From: Paracoxiella cheracis
Lineage (GTDB): Bacteria; Pseudomonadota; Gammaproteobacteria; Coxiellales; Coxiellaceae
NCBI RefSeq assembly: GCF_049348705.1
Contig: NZ_CP186485.1
Span: forward strand, 1,054,001 to 1,118,000
Direction: 5' to 3'
DNA length: 64,000 bases
A model generated the notes under the pieces. The model made no database searches. It saw only the letters and a program-made list of their open reading frames with translations, and had not been told where the DNA came from. The position numbers and the translations under genes are program-made. Positions 9,688 to 18,800 of this stretch are shown one piece after another (positions within the stretch are counted from its first letter, which is position 1; each line of letters opens with the position of its first letter).

Positions 9688-10113
9688 TCACTTACGATCG
9701 AGTACCGCCATCGTGAGTCGATTAACAGAAATTAAACGATCATTTTCATCCACGATCTGTATTCCCCAAACCTGCGTGCTTCGACCCAGGTGATAGGGTG
9801 TGGCAGTGCCGATAACATAACCCTCACGAATAGAGCGAATGTGGTTGGTATTGATAGCAAGGCCCACGCAATACTGCTTGGCATGTTCGACACAATAATT
9901 CGCGGCGATACTGCCAGCGGTTTCAGCGAGCACGCAAGAAGCACCACCATGCATGATGCCAATCGGTTGATGGGTACGATGATCAACAGGCATTCTCGCC
10001 TTGACGTAATCATCTCCAATCTCAATAAATTCAATACCCAAATATTCCACCATTGTGCCTTTGCTGCGCTTTGTGGCTTCTTCGATATCAATTTTTTCTT
10101 TCCAAATGGCCAT
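9688..10113 (-). CDS. Hotdog-fold acyl-CoA thioesterase (PaaI/YdiI type)
   Basis: 141 residues with the 4HBT hotdog signature GIMHGGASCVLAETAGSIAAN (His/Gly loop and catalytic acidic residue on the central helix). It resembles YdiI/MenI and EntH thioesterases, which release free acids from aromatic or acyl-CoA. It is 16 bases downstream of nadV on the same strand. A menaquinone or clean-up role cannot be told apart from sequence alone. Confidence 0.82.
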   Translation of the reverse strand: MAIWKEKIDIEEATKRSKGTMVEYLGIEFIEIGDDYVKARMPVDHRTHQPIGIMHGGASCVLAETAGSIAANYCVEHAKQYCVGLAINTNHIRSIREGYVIGTATPYHLGRSTQVWGIQIVDENDRLISVNRLTMAVLDRK

Positions 10114-10129
10114 ATGAGTTACCTGTCAG

Positions 10130-11521
10130 TTACAAAAAAGTTTCAGAACGATCGCGGATTTCTTTGAAAGACCACTCCTTGAGAAGTTTGCCGTCTTTAA
10201 AAATCGGGATGAGTATATTCTCACGATTGCCTAGTTCTTCGATCCGGATGGTTTTAAATCCTTCCCGATCATCATGAATCAAGGCTAAGCGTCCCGGTTT
10301 TGATTCTTTGCTCATATCTGTTTTAGGCGTTTTATACACATCAAACCATTGACCATCTCGCTCAATGGCATTGGGTTTCATCGCAAATTCTTGCGTATCA
10401 CGATCGAGCTTTTGCAATAAGGCGCCACCCATGCCAAAAGCAATATTTTCGGCACTTTGTTTTTTTGCCTTCATAGCGTCTAAACATGATGCGATGGTTT
10501 TAATATTAACGCCATCTCCTTGAATAATTCGTAAATTATTTGGCAAGACATGGTAGCCTTTTGAATTTATTGTTGAACCAAATTTCGCCATTAAAATCTC
10601 GATGGTTTTAGTCACAATTGTTGCAGGATCGCCGCTGTCAGGACGAATCACGAGCACGCCTGGATTATCAACGACTTGCTGTTTTAATTCATCACCCCAA
10701 ATATCGTTGAGCGCATGCCAAATATCGTAAGCGTCACTCACGATTGAAATCATCTGATTTTTTTTACTAAATTGCTTGAGAATATGCTTGTAAGCTTCAG
10801 ATTCATTGTTTTTTCCCCACGTGACAATAGTGGAGTGTTCTGCAGCCGGAATGGAATAAGCGGCCATCGGTTCGCTGTAATATCGTTGTGCGGCAATGAT
10901 GCCCGCTAACGTGTCGGTGCCAGCAAAGTTGACTAAATGCGCAGCGCCACCAATTTCGGCAGATTCTTGTGAGCTCACACCGCGTGCGCCAAAATCATGT
11001 AATTTGAAAGGCAAACCATCTAGGCTTTCTGCTGTTTCTAAAAGATAACGGCGGATAATTTCTTTGCAGTGCCACGATGAAGTGGCAACTGTGGTAGGGT
11101 ACCAAACAGCGCGTAGCAGGGAGGTTTCAATATATGTTGTTAACCAAAAACATTCGGGGTCTGTGTTGCCCACTTGTGCCATCACATTGTGAAGCGGCAT
11201 CACGGTTCCTTCTGGAACAGCCTCGATGGCAATCGGCAAATAACCCCCGTGTTTTTTAAGGATATGCTCCCAACCTTCGCGGTTAAATGGCAATCCATGG
11301 TCACGTAAGAAGTCTTCGGCTTCATCGATGTTTTCACGGGTGATGGGTTTAGAAAGGTATTCTTTGAGATACATTTGCAAACCAAAAAAAAGTGTTTGTG
11401 GGTATTTGCCACCGCGCGATTCGATGTAACATGAAATTTGTGAGGTGTTGGGTGGGTATTGTAAGTAGTGCGAGGCTTTGTATGAGTCAGTGTTTAATAT
11501 GAGGTTGTGTTTTTCTGACAT
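10130..11521 (-). CDS. nadV: Nicotinamide phosphoribosyltransferase
   Basis: Converts nicotinamide and PRPP to nicotinamide mononucleotide, giving a two-step NAD salvage from host nicotinamide. About 463 residues, typical of NadV/NAMPT. Visible blocks include NTDSYKASHYLQYPP near the N-terminus, HDFGARGVSS, AEHSTIV, VIRPDSGDP (phosphate and ribose binding) and GMGGALLQKLDRDTQ. The frame is open from a TTG at 11545, but the ATG at 11521 is preferred because AAAAGGAT lies upstream at a plausible distance. nadV is widely transferred, including by phages; a NadM/NadR partner is not seen nearby. Confidence 0.92.
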   Translation of the reverse strand: MSEKHNLILNTDSYKASHYLQYPPNTSQISCYIESRGGKYPQTLFFGLQMYLKEYLSKPITRENIDEAEDFLRDHGLPFNREGWEHILKKHGGYLPIAIEAVPEGTVMPLHNVMAQVGNTDPECFWLTTYIETSLLRAVWYPTTVATSSWHCKEIIRRYLLETAESLDGLPFKLHDFGARGVSSQESAEIGGAAHLVNFAGTDTLAGIIAAQRYYSEPMAAYSIPAAEHSTIVTWGKNNESEAYKHILKQFSKKNQMISIVSDAYDIWHALNDIWGDELKQQVVDNPGVLVIRPDSGDPATIVTKTIEILMAKFGSTINSKGYHVLPNNLRIIQGDGVNIKTIASCLDAMKAKKQSAENIAFGMGGALLQKLDRDTQEFAMKPNAIERDGQWFDVYKTPKTDMSKESKPGRLALIHDDREGFKTIRIEELGNRENILIPIFKDGKLLKEWSFKEIRDRSETFL

Positions 11522-11597
11522 GTTTGCGTTCCATATCCTTTTCAAACAGCTTATCGTGTAGAGCTACAGTTGTCTAGGTTTGAGAATTTTGATTACC

Positions 11598-12743
11598 TTA
11601 TAACTGCTGCAACAACTGCTGGCGAGCGAGCATGAGTTCTTTGCCTTTTCCCGTTAACACAAAGCCCGTTAATTGATTATCGTCGTTGTAAAATAATGCC
11701 TTGGTGACAAGATCATTTTCTTCTATTTGCCAACGCCCTTCATTATTTTTTGAGGGATTTACAATTGTAATGGGACAAGCCGGTGTTTTAACAACGATCG
11801 GCATGTGTGGAAACTGAATTGCAGTCGGCTCACCAGTGAGTGTTTTTGCAAGCCCTTTAACACAATAATTAATCGGTGCAACAAACTGTCGTATTTCACC
11901 CGCGACTTCAGCACAATCACCTAATGCGTAAACATCATCTGCGCTCGTTTCCAAAAAAGCATTCGCTACAATGCCTTTATTCACCGAAATGCCGGCGGCT
12001 TGTGCAAGTGTTGTATTGGCACGCAATCCGACAGACATTAAAACATTGTCAGCATTTAAAACGGTGCCATCATTTAACGTGATTTGAAATCGGCTATTCA
12101 CTTTATTAATCTGCGTCACGTTTTTTCCTAAATGCCACTCAACACCTTCTTTTGATAAGGCTGCTTGCAATGATTTGCCGACGTTTTCGGGTATGAGTCG
12201 ATCGAGTGGATAGGCTGAATGCGCAATCACGGAAACTTTATAGCCGACATTATTGAGATCGTTAGCAAACTCACACCCAATAAAACCAGCACCAATAATG
12301 GCGATGTGTTGTTTGGGTTCAAGCCGTTTTCTAAACTCAGCATACTGCATTAAATTATTAATCGAGCACACGTGTGAAACGGCATCGCCTGCAATTAATG
12401 GCGAAATTTGCGAAGCGCCACAGGCGAACACGAGTTTTGAATAGGGGTACAACTGGCCATTGGCAACGATGTGTTTATCTTGCGTATCAATAGATTCAAC
12501 GGCAGTTTCTGTGAAAATATCCGCTTGTAATTGCTGCTGCATCTTGCCAGCATCTGCCAATGCAAGCTCATCGGCTGTTTTCTGGTTCGTGAGCGCATTG
12601 GACAAAACAGGCTTTGAATAATACCGCCCCTTATCCACGGTAAACAATTGCAACCGTGTCTCCGTGTCGATTTTGCGAAATTCTCGGGCCAGATTGTAAC
12701 CGGCAAGTCCGGTGCCGATGATAATAGCGGGGTGTTTCTTCAT
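11598..12743 (-). CDS. Rubredoxin-NAD(+) reductase-like FAD oxidoreductase
   Basis: FAD-dependent pyridine nucleotide-disulfide oxidoreductase of the AlkT/RubB/NorW group, about 381 residues. It shows IIGTGLAGYNLAREFRK at the start (FAD fold), IAIIGAGFIGCEFANDL near residue 146 (NAD fold) and DDVYALGDCAEV (FAD contact). The frame is open further upstream into the recombinase gene, but the ATG at 12743 lies just before the FAD fold and avoids overlap with the stop at 12751. No rubredoxin gene is seen within the window, so the electron acceptor is unknown. Confidence 0.85.
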   Translation of the reverse strand: MKKHPAIIIGTGLAGYNLAREFRKIDTETRLQLFTVDKGRYYSKPVLSNALTNQKTADELALADAGKMQQQLQADIFTETAVESIDTQDKHIVANGQLYPYSKLVFACGASQISPLIAGDAVSHVCSINNLMQYAEFRKRLEPKQHIAIIGAGFIGCEFANDLNNVGYKVSVIAHSAYPLDRLIPENVGKSLQAALSKEGVEWHLGKNVTQINKVNSRFQITLNDGTVLNADNVLMSVGLRANTTLAQAAGISVNKGIVANAFLETSADDVYALGDCAEVAGEIRQFVAPINYCVKGLAKTLTGEPTAIQFPHMPIVVKTPACPITIVNPSKNNEGRWQIEENDLVTKALFYNDDNQLTGFVLTGKGKELMLARQQLLQQL

Positions 12744-12750
12744 GCCGTTA

Positions 12751-13974
12751 TTATACCAAATCATCGGGCTTGATGCGTTTCTTTTTCCCAGAGGCGTGGC
12801 GCTCTCGCAGCTCAACGTCGATATAGCGATCGGTGATGGCGCTTGAGCCGTGGCCGGCATCGTCTCGCACATGCTCGCGCGGGCGAATCTTCACGTCCTC
12901 AGAAATGCCCGTATGGCGTAGCCAATGTACGGTGGCGGCGTTGAGTTGTTGGGCATCCTCACTGAAACCATCTTGAACCATGCGATCAACGGCTGCATCA
13001 AAACACGATTGCACAATTTCGCGAATGTGTCGGGTGCTGCTAATGGGGCCTTTGCCTTTGGTTCTATTTAATAGTGGTTTATTTTCACCCAGATCGGGCA
13101 GGGGAGATAACCCTAAACTTTCGCGATAACGTTTTAGTGAAGTTAACATGGCATCGCTGACGGCAATTTGTCGCTCTTTATTGCCTTTGCCCACTGTGCG
13201 AAACCACCAATTGCCATCGAGGTCACGAAAAAAATCTCCCATTTGCGGGGTCCAACGTTGCGAAGCTGCTAACTCCGAAATTCGTAAATACATGCCGAAT
13301 AAGGCATTCATGATAAATAAGGTTCGTTCGTGCAGTGGGTCGGCGGTTGCCATTTTTTCTGCGGTTTCGATGACATAAGACCATTGCAATTCCGAGAGAC
13401 GACGAATCGGTGTTTGATGTTGTTGTTTGCGAAAATAGCGACTTTTTTGTCGGATTTGTGAAACCGGATTAAACTCAACATAGTCTTCCTGAATTAAATA
13501 ATTAAAAAAGCTGCTGAGTATCGAGAAAATAGCCTGTAATGCTTTTTGCGATAAAGCATATTCATTGATATTGGGTTGTTGTCCTGCGCGTCTTGCCGTT
13601 TTACTGACGGTCACCACAAACGGTCGCCACTCCGGATTTGGCACACGTTTTCCATCTTTTAAAATAAAGCGATCGCATTTTTTAAGGGCAATCCAGGTAT
13701 TTGGTGGCTGCTGACAAAATTGAATGAAATTTTCGATATCCTGTCGTTTTAATTGTTTTAGAGGTTGATGGATAATATGAGCACTCCATTGCAATAAACG
13801 TTCGATTTCACGGCGATAGGCATTAAATGTTGCGCTGCTGCCACGATAGCTATAGATGAATTCAGCCGCGTGTCGATAATCATCGGCAAAAGGGTGGTTT
13901 TGTAGCGCTGCCAGTTGATCGGCATGATACTGAAGGGTGTCAAATAAGGGGTTAGGCAGTTCGACCGTCGCCAT
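12751..13974 (-). CDS. Tyrosine recombinase / phage-type integrase
   Basis: 407 residues. The N-terminal SAM-like DNA-binding domain contains YRREIERLLQWSA. The catalytic domain has the Arg in MYLRISELAASQRW, Lys in VGKGNKERQIAV, HWLRHTG, the second His in DDAGHGSS and nucleophile Tyr in ITDRYIDVEL. It is therefore likely active. No tRNA, attachment site or phage module accompanies it. It is tightly packed against the following oxidoreductase, which argues for a resident recombinase rather than a recent island. Confidence 0.87.
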   Translation of the reverse strand: MATVELPNPLFDTLQYHADQLAALQNHPFADDYRHAAEFIYSYRGSSATFNAYRREIERLLQWSAHIIHQPLKQLKRQDIENFIQFCQQPPNTWIALKKCDRFILKDGKRVPNPEWRPFVVTVSKTARRAGQQPNINEYALSQKALQAIFSILSSFFNYLIQEDYVEFNPVSQIRQKSRYFRKQQHQTPIRRLSELQWSYVIETAEKMATADPLHERTLFIMNALFGMYLRISELAASQRWTPQMGDFFRDLDGNWWFRTVGKGNKERQIAVSDAMLTSLKRYRESLGLSPLPDLGENKPLLNRTKGKGPISSTRHIREIVQSCFDAAVDRMVQDGFSEDAQQLNAATVHWLRHTGISEDVKIRPREHVRDDAGHGSSAITDRYIDVELRERHASGKKKRIKPDDLV

Positions 13975-14074
13975 ACTACTTTCCTGTAATCAGGTGGAAA
14001 TTGTAATCAATCGTACCGTTCCCTGTCAAAAAAATGGCTTTTATTAGGGTAGTGACTTTTAGTATAATCGCCCG

Positions 14075-14962
14075 ATGCAAAAATCGAACAACGCAATCAT
14101 AGCGCTTATCGGCGTTACGGTGATATGGGGCCTTACGTTTCCACTCATTAAGAATGCGGTCGTAGACATTGATCCTTCGGCCTTTGTGGCCTTGCGTATG
14201 TTGATGGCAACACTGGTAATGCTGCCCTTTGTCATCCACAGATTCCACAAGACCACTGTCTTTATGTTGCTCGGTGGGCTAGTTGTTGGAGTCTTAAGCA
14301 GCGCTATCTATATCACTCAATCTATAGGATTAGAAACCACCAGCTCGGCCAATTCCGCCTTTATTACAGCATCTTCAGTCATTCTTGTCCCGTTTTTATC
14401 ACCACTCTTTGGAACCGGACGACCGCGCTTTATCGATATTGTCGTTGCATTGATAACTTTGCTGGGTATTTTTATCTTAACCGGTGCAAGTTTATCACAC
14501 CTTACGGTTGGTGATTATTGGACTTTGGGTTGTGCGCTGACCTATACATTATTCATCATTACCTTACAACGCATCACACAGAAGTCATTGGATCTATTTT
14601 TATTGGTGTTTTATCAGATTTTATTCGCTGTCCCAATCCCATTGGCTGTGTCGTTTTACAAACATGCACATTTTGTTTTAAATGAATCTGTAATAGTTGC
14701 GGTATTGTTTTGTTCTATTTTTGCAACATGTTTTACATTTTATATTCAAAATGCCTTTCAAAAATATACAACGGTGACTAAAGCGGCATTGATCTATACC
14801 TTTGAGCCTGTATTTGCCTCTATTTTTGCAGTCTATATCAACGGTGAACGCATTACCCATTACACCGAAATCGGTGGGTTATTGGTCCTCATTGGATTTC
14901 TGTGTGCTGAGTGCCTACCGCGTTTAAAAATCAGATCATTGGGCAAGACGGCTTCTCATTAA
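14075..14962 (+). CDS. EamA/DMT-family metabolite transporter
   Basis: 295-residue inner membrane protein with about ten hydrophobic helices and the two repeated EamA halves (VIWGLTFPLIKNAV near the start; FEPVFASIFAVYINGER in the second half). Members export or import amino acids, nucleobases or other small metabolites; specificity cannot be deduced. It stands alone, divergent from the recombinase, and a hairpin with a T-rich tail follows at 14966. Confidence 0.87.
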   Translation: MQKSNNAIIALIGVTVIWGLTFPLIKNAVVDIDPSAFVALRMLMATLVMLPFVIHRFHKTTVFMLLGGLVVGVLSSAIYITQSIGLETTSSANSAFITASSVILVPFLSPLFGTGRPRFIDIVVALITLLGIFILTGASLSHLTVGDYWTLGCALTYTLFIITLQRITQKSLDLFLLVFYQILFAVPIPLAVSFYKHAHFVLNESVIVAVLFCSIFATCFTFYIQNAFQKYTTVTKAALIYTFEPVFASIFAVYINGERITHYTEIGGLLVLIGFLCAECLPRLKIRSLGKTASH

Positions 14963-14965
14963 ACA

Positions 14966-15004
14966 ATTTCAATTGCTTACGTATCGAAATTGAAATCTAT
15001 TTTT
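14966..15004 (+). terminator. Probable terminator after the EamA gene
   Basis: ATTTCAATT and AATTGAAAT form a 9-bp stem around a 13-base loop, followed by CTATTTTT. The location directly after the stop codon fits rho-independent termination, though the stem is AT-rich. Confidence 0.55.
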
Positions 15005-15181
15005 GGCTGACAGTAGATTCCTAGTGACGTTCTTAAGCAAGCGCTAAGAAAACCCTTAAGTAAAATTCTTAACATTCCCTGAAGAAGGCATTTTTTAATC
15101 GAACTTTAAAGTAGTACTGTATATTTCTGTGAGATTTCGGATTATGCTTCGGCGCAAACTAATTAAAAATAAGGAGATTTT

Positions 15182-15382
15182 ATGCAAAGCGATTCACAAT
15201 TTACACTGGGTATTCCTATTGCTCTATATGCATTCGCTACTTCATACGTAAATGCTCAACTCGCGAAGGATGGCATTCCGCCAGATGCCCAGGGTGATTT
15301 CAATTTGCCGTCGAATATAGCGGTGCCTCTGGCTGAGTCCTCATCCATCCTTGATAATTTTCCCTTGATCTTTATATTTATA
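15182..15382 (+). pseudogene. Small unknown gene cut off by IS982
   Basis: A good ribosome site (AAGGAG) precedes ATG, and 67 native codons follow before IS982 begins at 15383; the present stop is IS-derived. The start MQSDSQFTLGIPIALYAFAT is moderately hydrophobic. The downstream remainder is not found on the other side of IS982, which holds gene X instead. No family recognised. The 219 bases upstream (14963-15181) hold only the terminator and a probable promoter. Confidence 0.55.
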
Positions 15383-16392
15383 ACCTGAGTTCTGTATAAG
15401 AAAAGGAATAAGTGAATGAAATAATTGAAAAAAAGACCGGAACCGCTAAAATTTAGCTCCAAAATTACAGCTAAATAATGTAACAGGAGTTAATCATGTT
15501 GGCACCGGTCACGGAGATTTTTTGTGATATGGATGATTTTTGCAAGGATTATTTGAAAGGTCAATCAAAGTATTTGCTACCGAACCCAGACAGAAAACGA
15601 GATCGAGCGATGCAAATGAGCTTGTCTGAAATTGGCACCATCATTGTGTTGTTTCAAATGAGTCACTATCGCACATTTAAGGATTTTTATTGTGGATGTG
15701 TTTTACAAGACATGAAGAAGTATTTTCCTACGGCGCTGAGTTACACACGTTTTGTCGCCTGCCAATCAGCAGCGCTAATGATGCTCGCCGCCTATTTGCT
15801 TTCGAGAAAGGGCAAACACACGGGATTGTATTATATTGACTCAACTACACTACGCGTATGCCACAATAAACGAATTTATCGAAACAAGGTTTTCAAAGGC
15901 ATTGCTAAACGCAGTAAAAGCACAATGGGCTGGGTTTACGGCTTTAAACTACATATTGTGATTAATCATCAAGGGGAATTAATCCGTTTTTGTTTAACGA
16001 AAGGGAACGTGGATGATCGCGCTGTTGTTAGAAAATTAATGGCTAATTTAAAGGGGTTGGGCGCTGGCGATAAAGGGTATCTTGGAAAAGATCTTGCGGA
16101 CGATTTGGCAAAACACGATTTAAAATTTGTGACAAAAGTCCGTAAAAATATGAAGAACAAAATGCTTTCTGCATTTGAAAAGTTTTTCCTAAAACAACGT
16201 GGCATCGTAGAAACGATTATCGATCAGTTGAAAAACTTGTATCATGTTGAGCATTCGCGTCATCGTAGTCCGATTAATTTTTTAGTCAATACCCTTGCAG
16301 CGCTAATTGCCTATTCTTGGCGACCAAACAAACCAGGAATAAAAACCAACAATATAAAGAATAATTTATACGCAGTTATCCAGAACTGAGGT
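15383..16392 (+). mobile_element. IS982-family element, copy 2, complete
   Basis: Left repeat ACCTGAGTTCTGTATAAG at 15383 and right repeat complement ending at 16392 enclose an intact transposase. The two flanks share no 7-bp duplication and belong to different genes, so one side was exchanged by recombination after insertion. Confidence 0.88.
15496..16389 (+). CDS. IS982-family transposase, copy 2
   Basis: 297 residues, identical to copy 1, with acidic residues in YYIDSTTLRV, GDKGYLGK and IVETIIDQLK. The stop lies 3 bases before the right terminal repeat ends. Because both ends of the element survive, this is the best candidate for an active IS982 in the window. Confidence 0.92.
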   Translation: MLAPVTEIFCDMDDFCKDYLKGQSKYLLPNPDRKRDRAMQMSLSEIGTIIVLFQMSHYRTFKDFYCGCVLQDMKKYFPTALSYTRFVACQSAALMMLAAYLLSRKGKHTGLYYIDSTTLRVCHNKRIYRNKVFKGIAKRSKSTMGWVYGFKLHIVINHQGELIRFCLTKGNVDDRAVVRKLMANLKGLGAGDKGYLGKDLADDLAKHDLKFVTKVRKNMKNKMLSAFEKFFLKQRGIVETIIDQLKNLYHVEHSRHRSPINFLVNTLAALIAYSWRPNKPGIKTNNIKNNLYAVIQN

Positions 16393-16393
16393 T

Positions 16394-16523
16394 ATCCTAG
16401 TAACACAATTAACATTCTAAGAGATGATGCTAAAGATGCTTTAAGCGATGATTCGTTGAAATTAATTATCGAACAGGTAACTGCAACGGAAAGAACACCT
16501 TCTCAAGTGATACATGCCTTATG
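16394..16523 (+). pseudogene. Gene X, internal fragment between IS982 and IS481
   Basis: 130 bp encoding part of an unknown protein (NTINILRDDAKDALSDDSLK ... QVIHAL). The same 130 bp occur on the minus strand at 48814-48943. With the IS481 element and one copy of its 7-bp duplication removed, the frame continues directly into 17814 as HALWNRVRGALSFLLTLG, so both pieces belong to one gene. Function unknown. Confidence 0.8.
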
Positions 16524-17806
16524 TGTAGAACTCTCGACTTGATCTGACAGTTGAGATTTATCGGACATATTTTCTGTCCGATAGATCGGATTCTAATTAC
16601 TCCTCTACCAGTTGCGTGTCGTGATTACTGTGCGCCTTATTCAATTCATCTGCCGACACGCTTGGAATAGTTTTACATAGTTTATCTAATTCTTTTTCTT
16701 GTGCCAAATGCTTTGCATCAAGAAAAGTTTGCATGGGTGTTTTTCCATAACAACGCTCGCCGGAATGGGGCCTGACCTCATTATATGTTTTGATCCACGC
16801 ATCAACGTCTTGTTGTAATTCTTCTAGGGAACGATATATTTTTTTTCGAAAAGCAACATCATAAAATTCTTGTTTAATCGTTTTATGAAAACGTTCACAA
16901 ATACCATTGGTCTGCGGAGAACGTGCGCGTGTTTTCGAATGGTCAATGTCTTCAACTGCTAAATAAAGTTGATAGGCGTGGTTCTCAATTTTTCCACAAT
17001 ATTCCGTCCCGCGATCCGTGAGCATACGCAGCAATCGGATACCTTGCTCATTAAACCATGGCAATACACGTTCATTTAATAAATGAGCTGCCGTCATCGC
17101 TGTTTTCTCCGTGTATAACTTCGCAAAAGCGATTCTGCTATAGGTATCGACAAAAGTCTGCTCATAAATACGGCCAACGCCCTTCATCGTGCCAACATAA
17201 TACGTATCCTGAGAACCTAAATAACCTGGGTGTTCTGTTTCAATCTCGCCGTGCGCTTCTTTTTCTCGTTTTGATTTTTCTAATGCTTGTCATTGTTCTT
17301 CCGTTAATAACATACCGTCTTGCGCCGATTTCGCTTCAAGCGCTTTTAGTCGCTTCTTAAAAGTCTCTAGATCATTACGTAGCCACACCGAACGAACTCC
17401 GCTGCTCGATACGATAATGCCTCGCGCCAGTAATTCATTGGCCGCACGTGCCTGACCTAACGCTGGGTTTTCAATAGCCAAAGCAATTACCGCTTCTTCT
17501 ACATGTAACGGCACTCTATTTTTTTCATTCGGTTTCTTCTTACTCATATCATGGAGTGCTTCTTCGCCACCATTTTCATAAAGTGTTTTGAAACGGTAAA
17601 AACTGTCGCGTGAATAACCCATAACCTTGCAGGCTTGTGAAACATTTCCCAATTGTTTAGACAGCTCTAGTAAACCTAATTTGGGTTTGATAATCTTTTC
17701 GGATACACTGGTCATAATGACACTCCTCGTGTTGGTTGTTTAAGGTTGGTCAATTAAATTTTACTCTAACTGACCAGGAGTGTCAGATCAAGTCTGAAGG
17801 TTTACA
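16524..17806 (-). mobile_element. IS481-type element, copy a, full length
   Basis: 1283 bp with ends TGTAGAAC...GTTTACA on this strand. The terminal repeats share GACTTGATCTGACA. It is flanked by the 7-bp duplication CCTTATG (16517-16523 and 17807-17813), the only simple insertion of this family in the window with both sides intact. It interrupts gene X. Confidence 0.93.
16597..17715 (-). CDS. IS481-type transposase with an in-frame TGA
   Basis: Two-part protein in one frame. Codons 1-141 (17290-17715) hold the helix-turn-helix region (QLGNVSQACKVMGYSRDSFY). A TGA follows EEQ, and the same frame then runs uninterrupted through the rve/DDE domain (VDTYSRIAFAK, DRGTEYCG, ERFHKTIKQEF) to LVEE, 372 codons before the stop counting the TGA. 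Every copy that keeps this region has the same TGA. Either all copies descend from one nonsense mutant moved in trans, or the stop is read through. The local context is CAA TGA CAA. Confidence 0.8.
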
Positions 17807-17813
17807 CCTTATG

Positions 17814-18684
17814 GAATCGGGTACGAGGAGCGCTTAGTTTTCTTCTAACGTTAGGGGGGTTAAGTGTCGTACCGTTTTGGAGAGACTCAGCAAGAAGAGG
17901 GTGGAATCGTATCCACCCTGGTCTGGGAGACAGATGGTATTTACGAGAACCTGCAGCGATTCCACATATTTTGTATTATTTAGAGCAAAGTTCTCAATTT
18001 TTATCTAGGACGTTTGATGGTTTGTTTTTTCCTATGATGTCTGCATTTTATAATCCTAAACAAGGTGGCTGTCGTAATTTTATTCGCATGCTGTCCATTC
18101 CAGCTACTCTTTTTTTTATTATGAGAATGATTGATTGGTGGTCAGGACTTTCGATGAGCTTTGAAGCAGAGGGAATAGATTTAAACGATGAGATGGGGGG
18201 TATTTTAGCCTTCCTAAATAATTTTTATCCGAAAATGCTTCAGCTTTATGCGGGGTCAATTCTTAATGGCTGCGCAGTTGCTACTTTTTGTGGGTCAGTG
18301 TTGCCAAGTATAAAACCCGTTAATAATTTTTTTAACTGGGTTTTAAGAGTGACGGGCGCAACAGAAACACCACGGTCAGAGGCAGAAAACGCAGAAACAG
18401 ATCACCAACAACTTTTAGAACGTCATGTGAATTCAGAAGTGGGTCCAGAGCTGCAAACTGCAGTTCGAAAATCTGAAGCAGTGGATAGGATTAAGAAGAG
18501 ATTCAAAGATCAGCCAGCAACAGCCACCCTCGTTGAAACTAGCCTGAGCGAGGCAAAGCATACTCCAAGACTATCATTTTTGGGGATGTTCACACTCAAA
18601 CCCACTTATCCTGGTGTTCAAGGTTCTGCTGAGGATCATCGGTATGGTTGTATGGATAGGGTTTACCGGGTTTTGGGTTGGTAA
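17814..18684 (+). pseudogene. Gene X, C-terminal part (unknown membrane protein)
   Basis: The open frame continues from gene X across the IS481 insertion and ends at 18684. It encodes about 289 residues with hydrophobic segments (ALSFLLTLGGLSV, MLSIPATLFFIM, LYAGSILNGCAVATFCGSV) and a charged tail rich in Glu, Lys and Ala. No start codon with a ribosome site is evident here; it is the 3' part of a longer gene. No family recognised. The layout, with hydrophobic segments and a polar coiled tail, could suit a secreted effector or envelope protein, but this is speculation. Confidence 0.65.
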
Positions 18685-18800
18685 AAATTTAATCGAATTG
18701 ATTAAAAACAGAAAGATAGTTGTAAAACCGCAGCTCTTTATGTAATCTGGGCGCTAAAAATACCCTGTCATTGTGTAGAGTTTGACGAGGAGTGCATAAC

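Noticed and set aside
12751..13974. Integrase marking a genomic island or prophage
   Set aside because: No tRNA, attachment repeats or phage genes around it; neighbours are ordinary metabolic genes.
16597..17715. TGA reassigned to tryptophan in this organism
   Set aside because: Neighbouring intact genes use TGG for Trp and at least some end in TGA (for example glpD); the in-frame TGA is limited to one IS family.
16597..17715. TGA as selenocysteine
   Set aside because: No SECIS-like hairpin was recognised just after the codon, and a selenocysteine in a transposase linker would be without precedent known to me.
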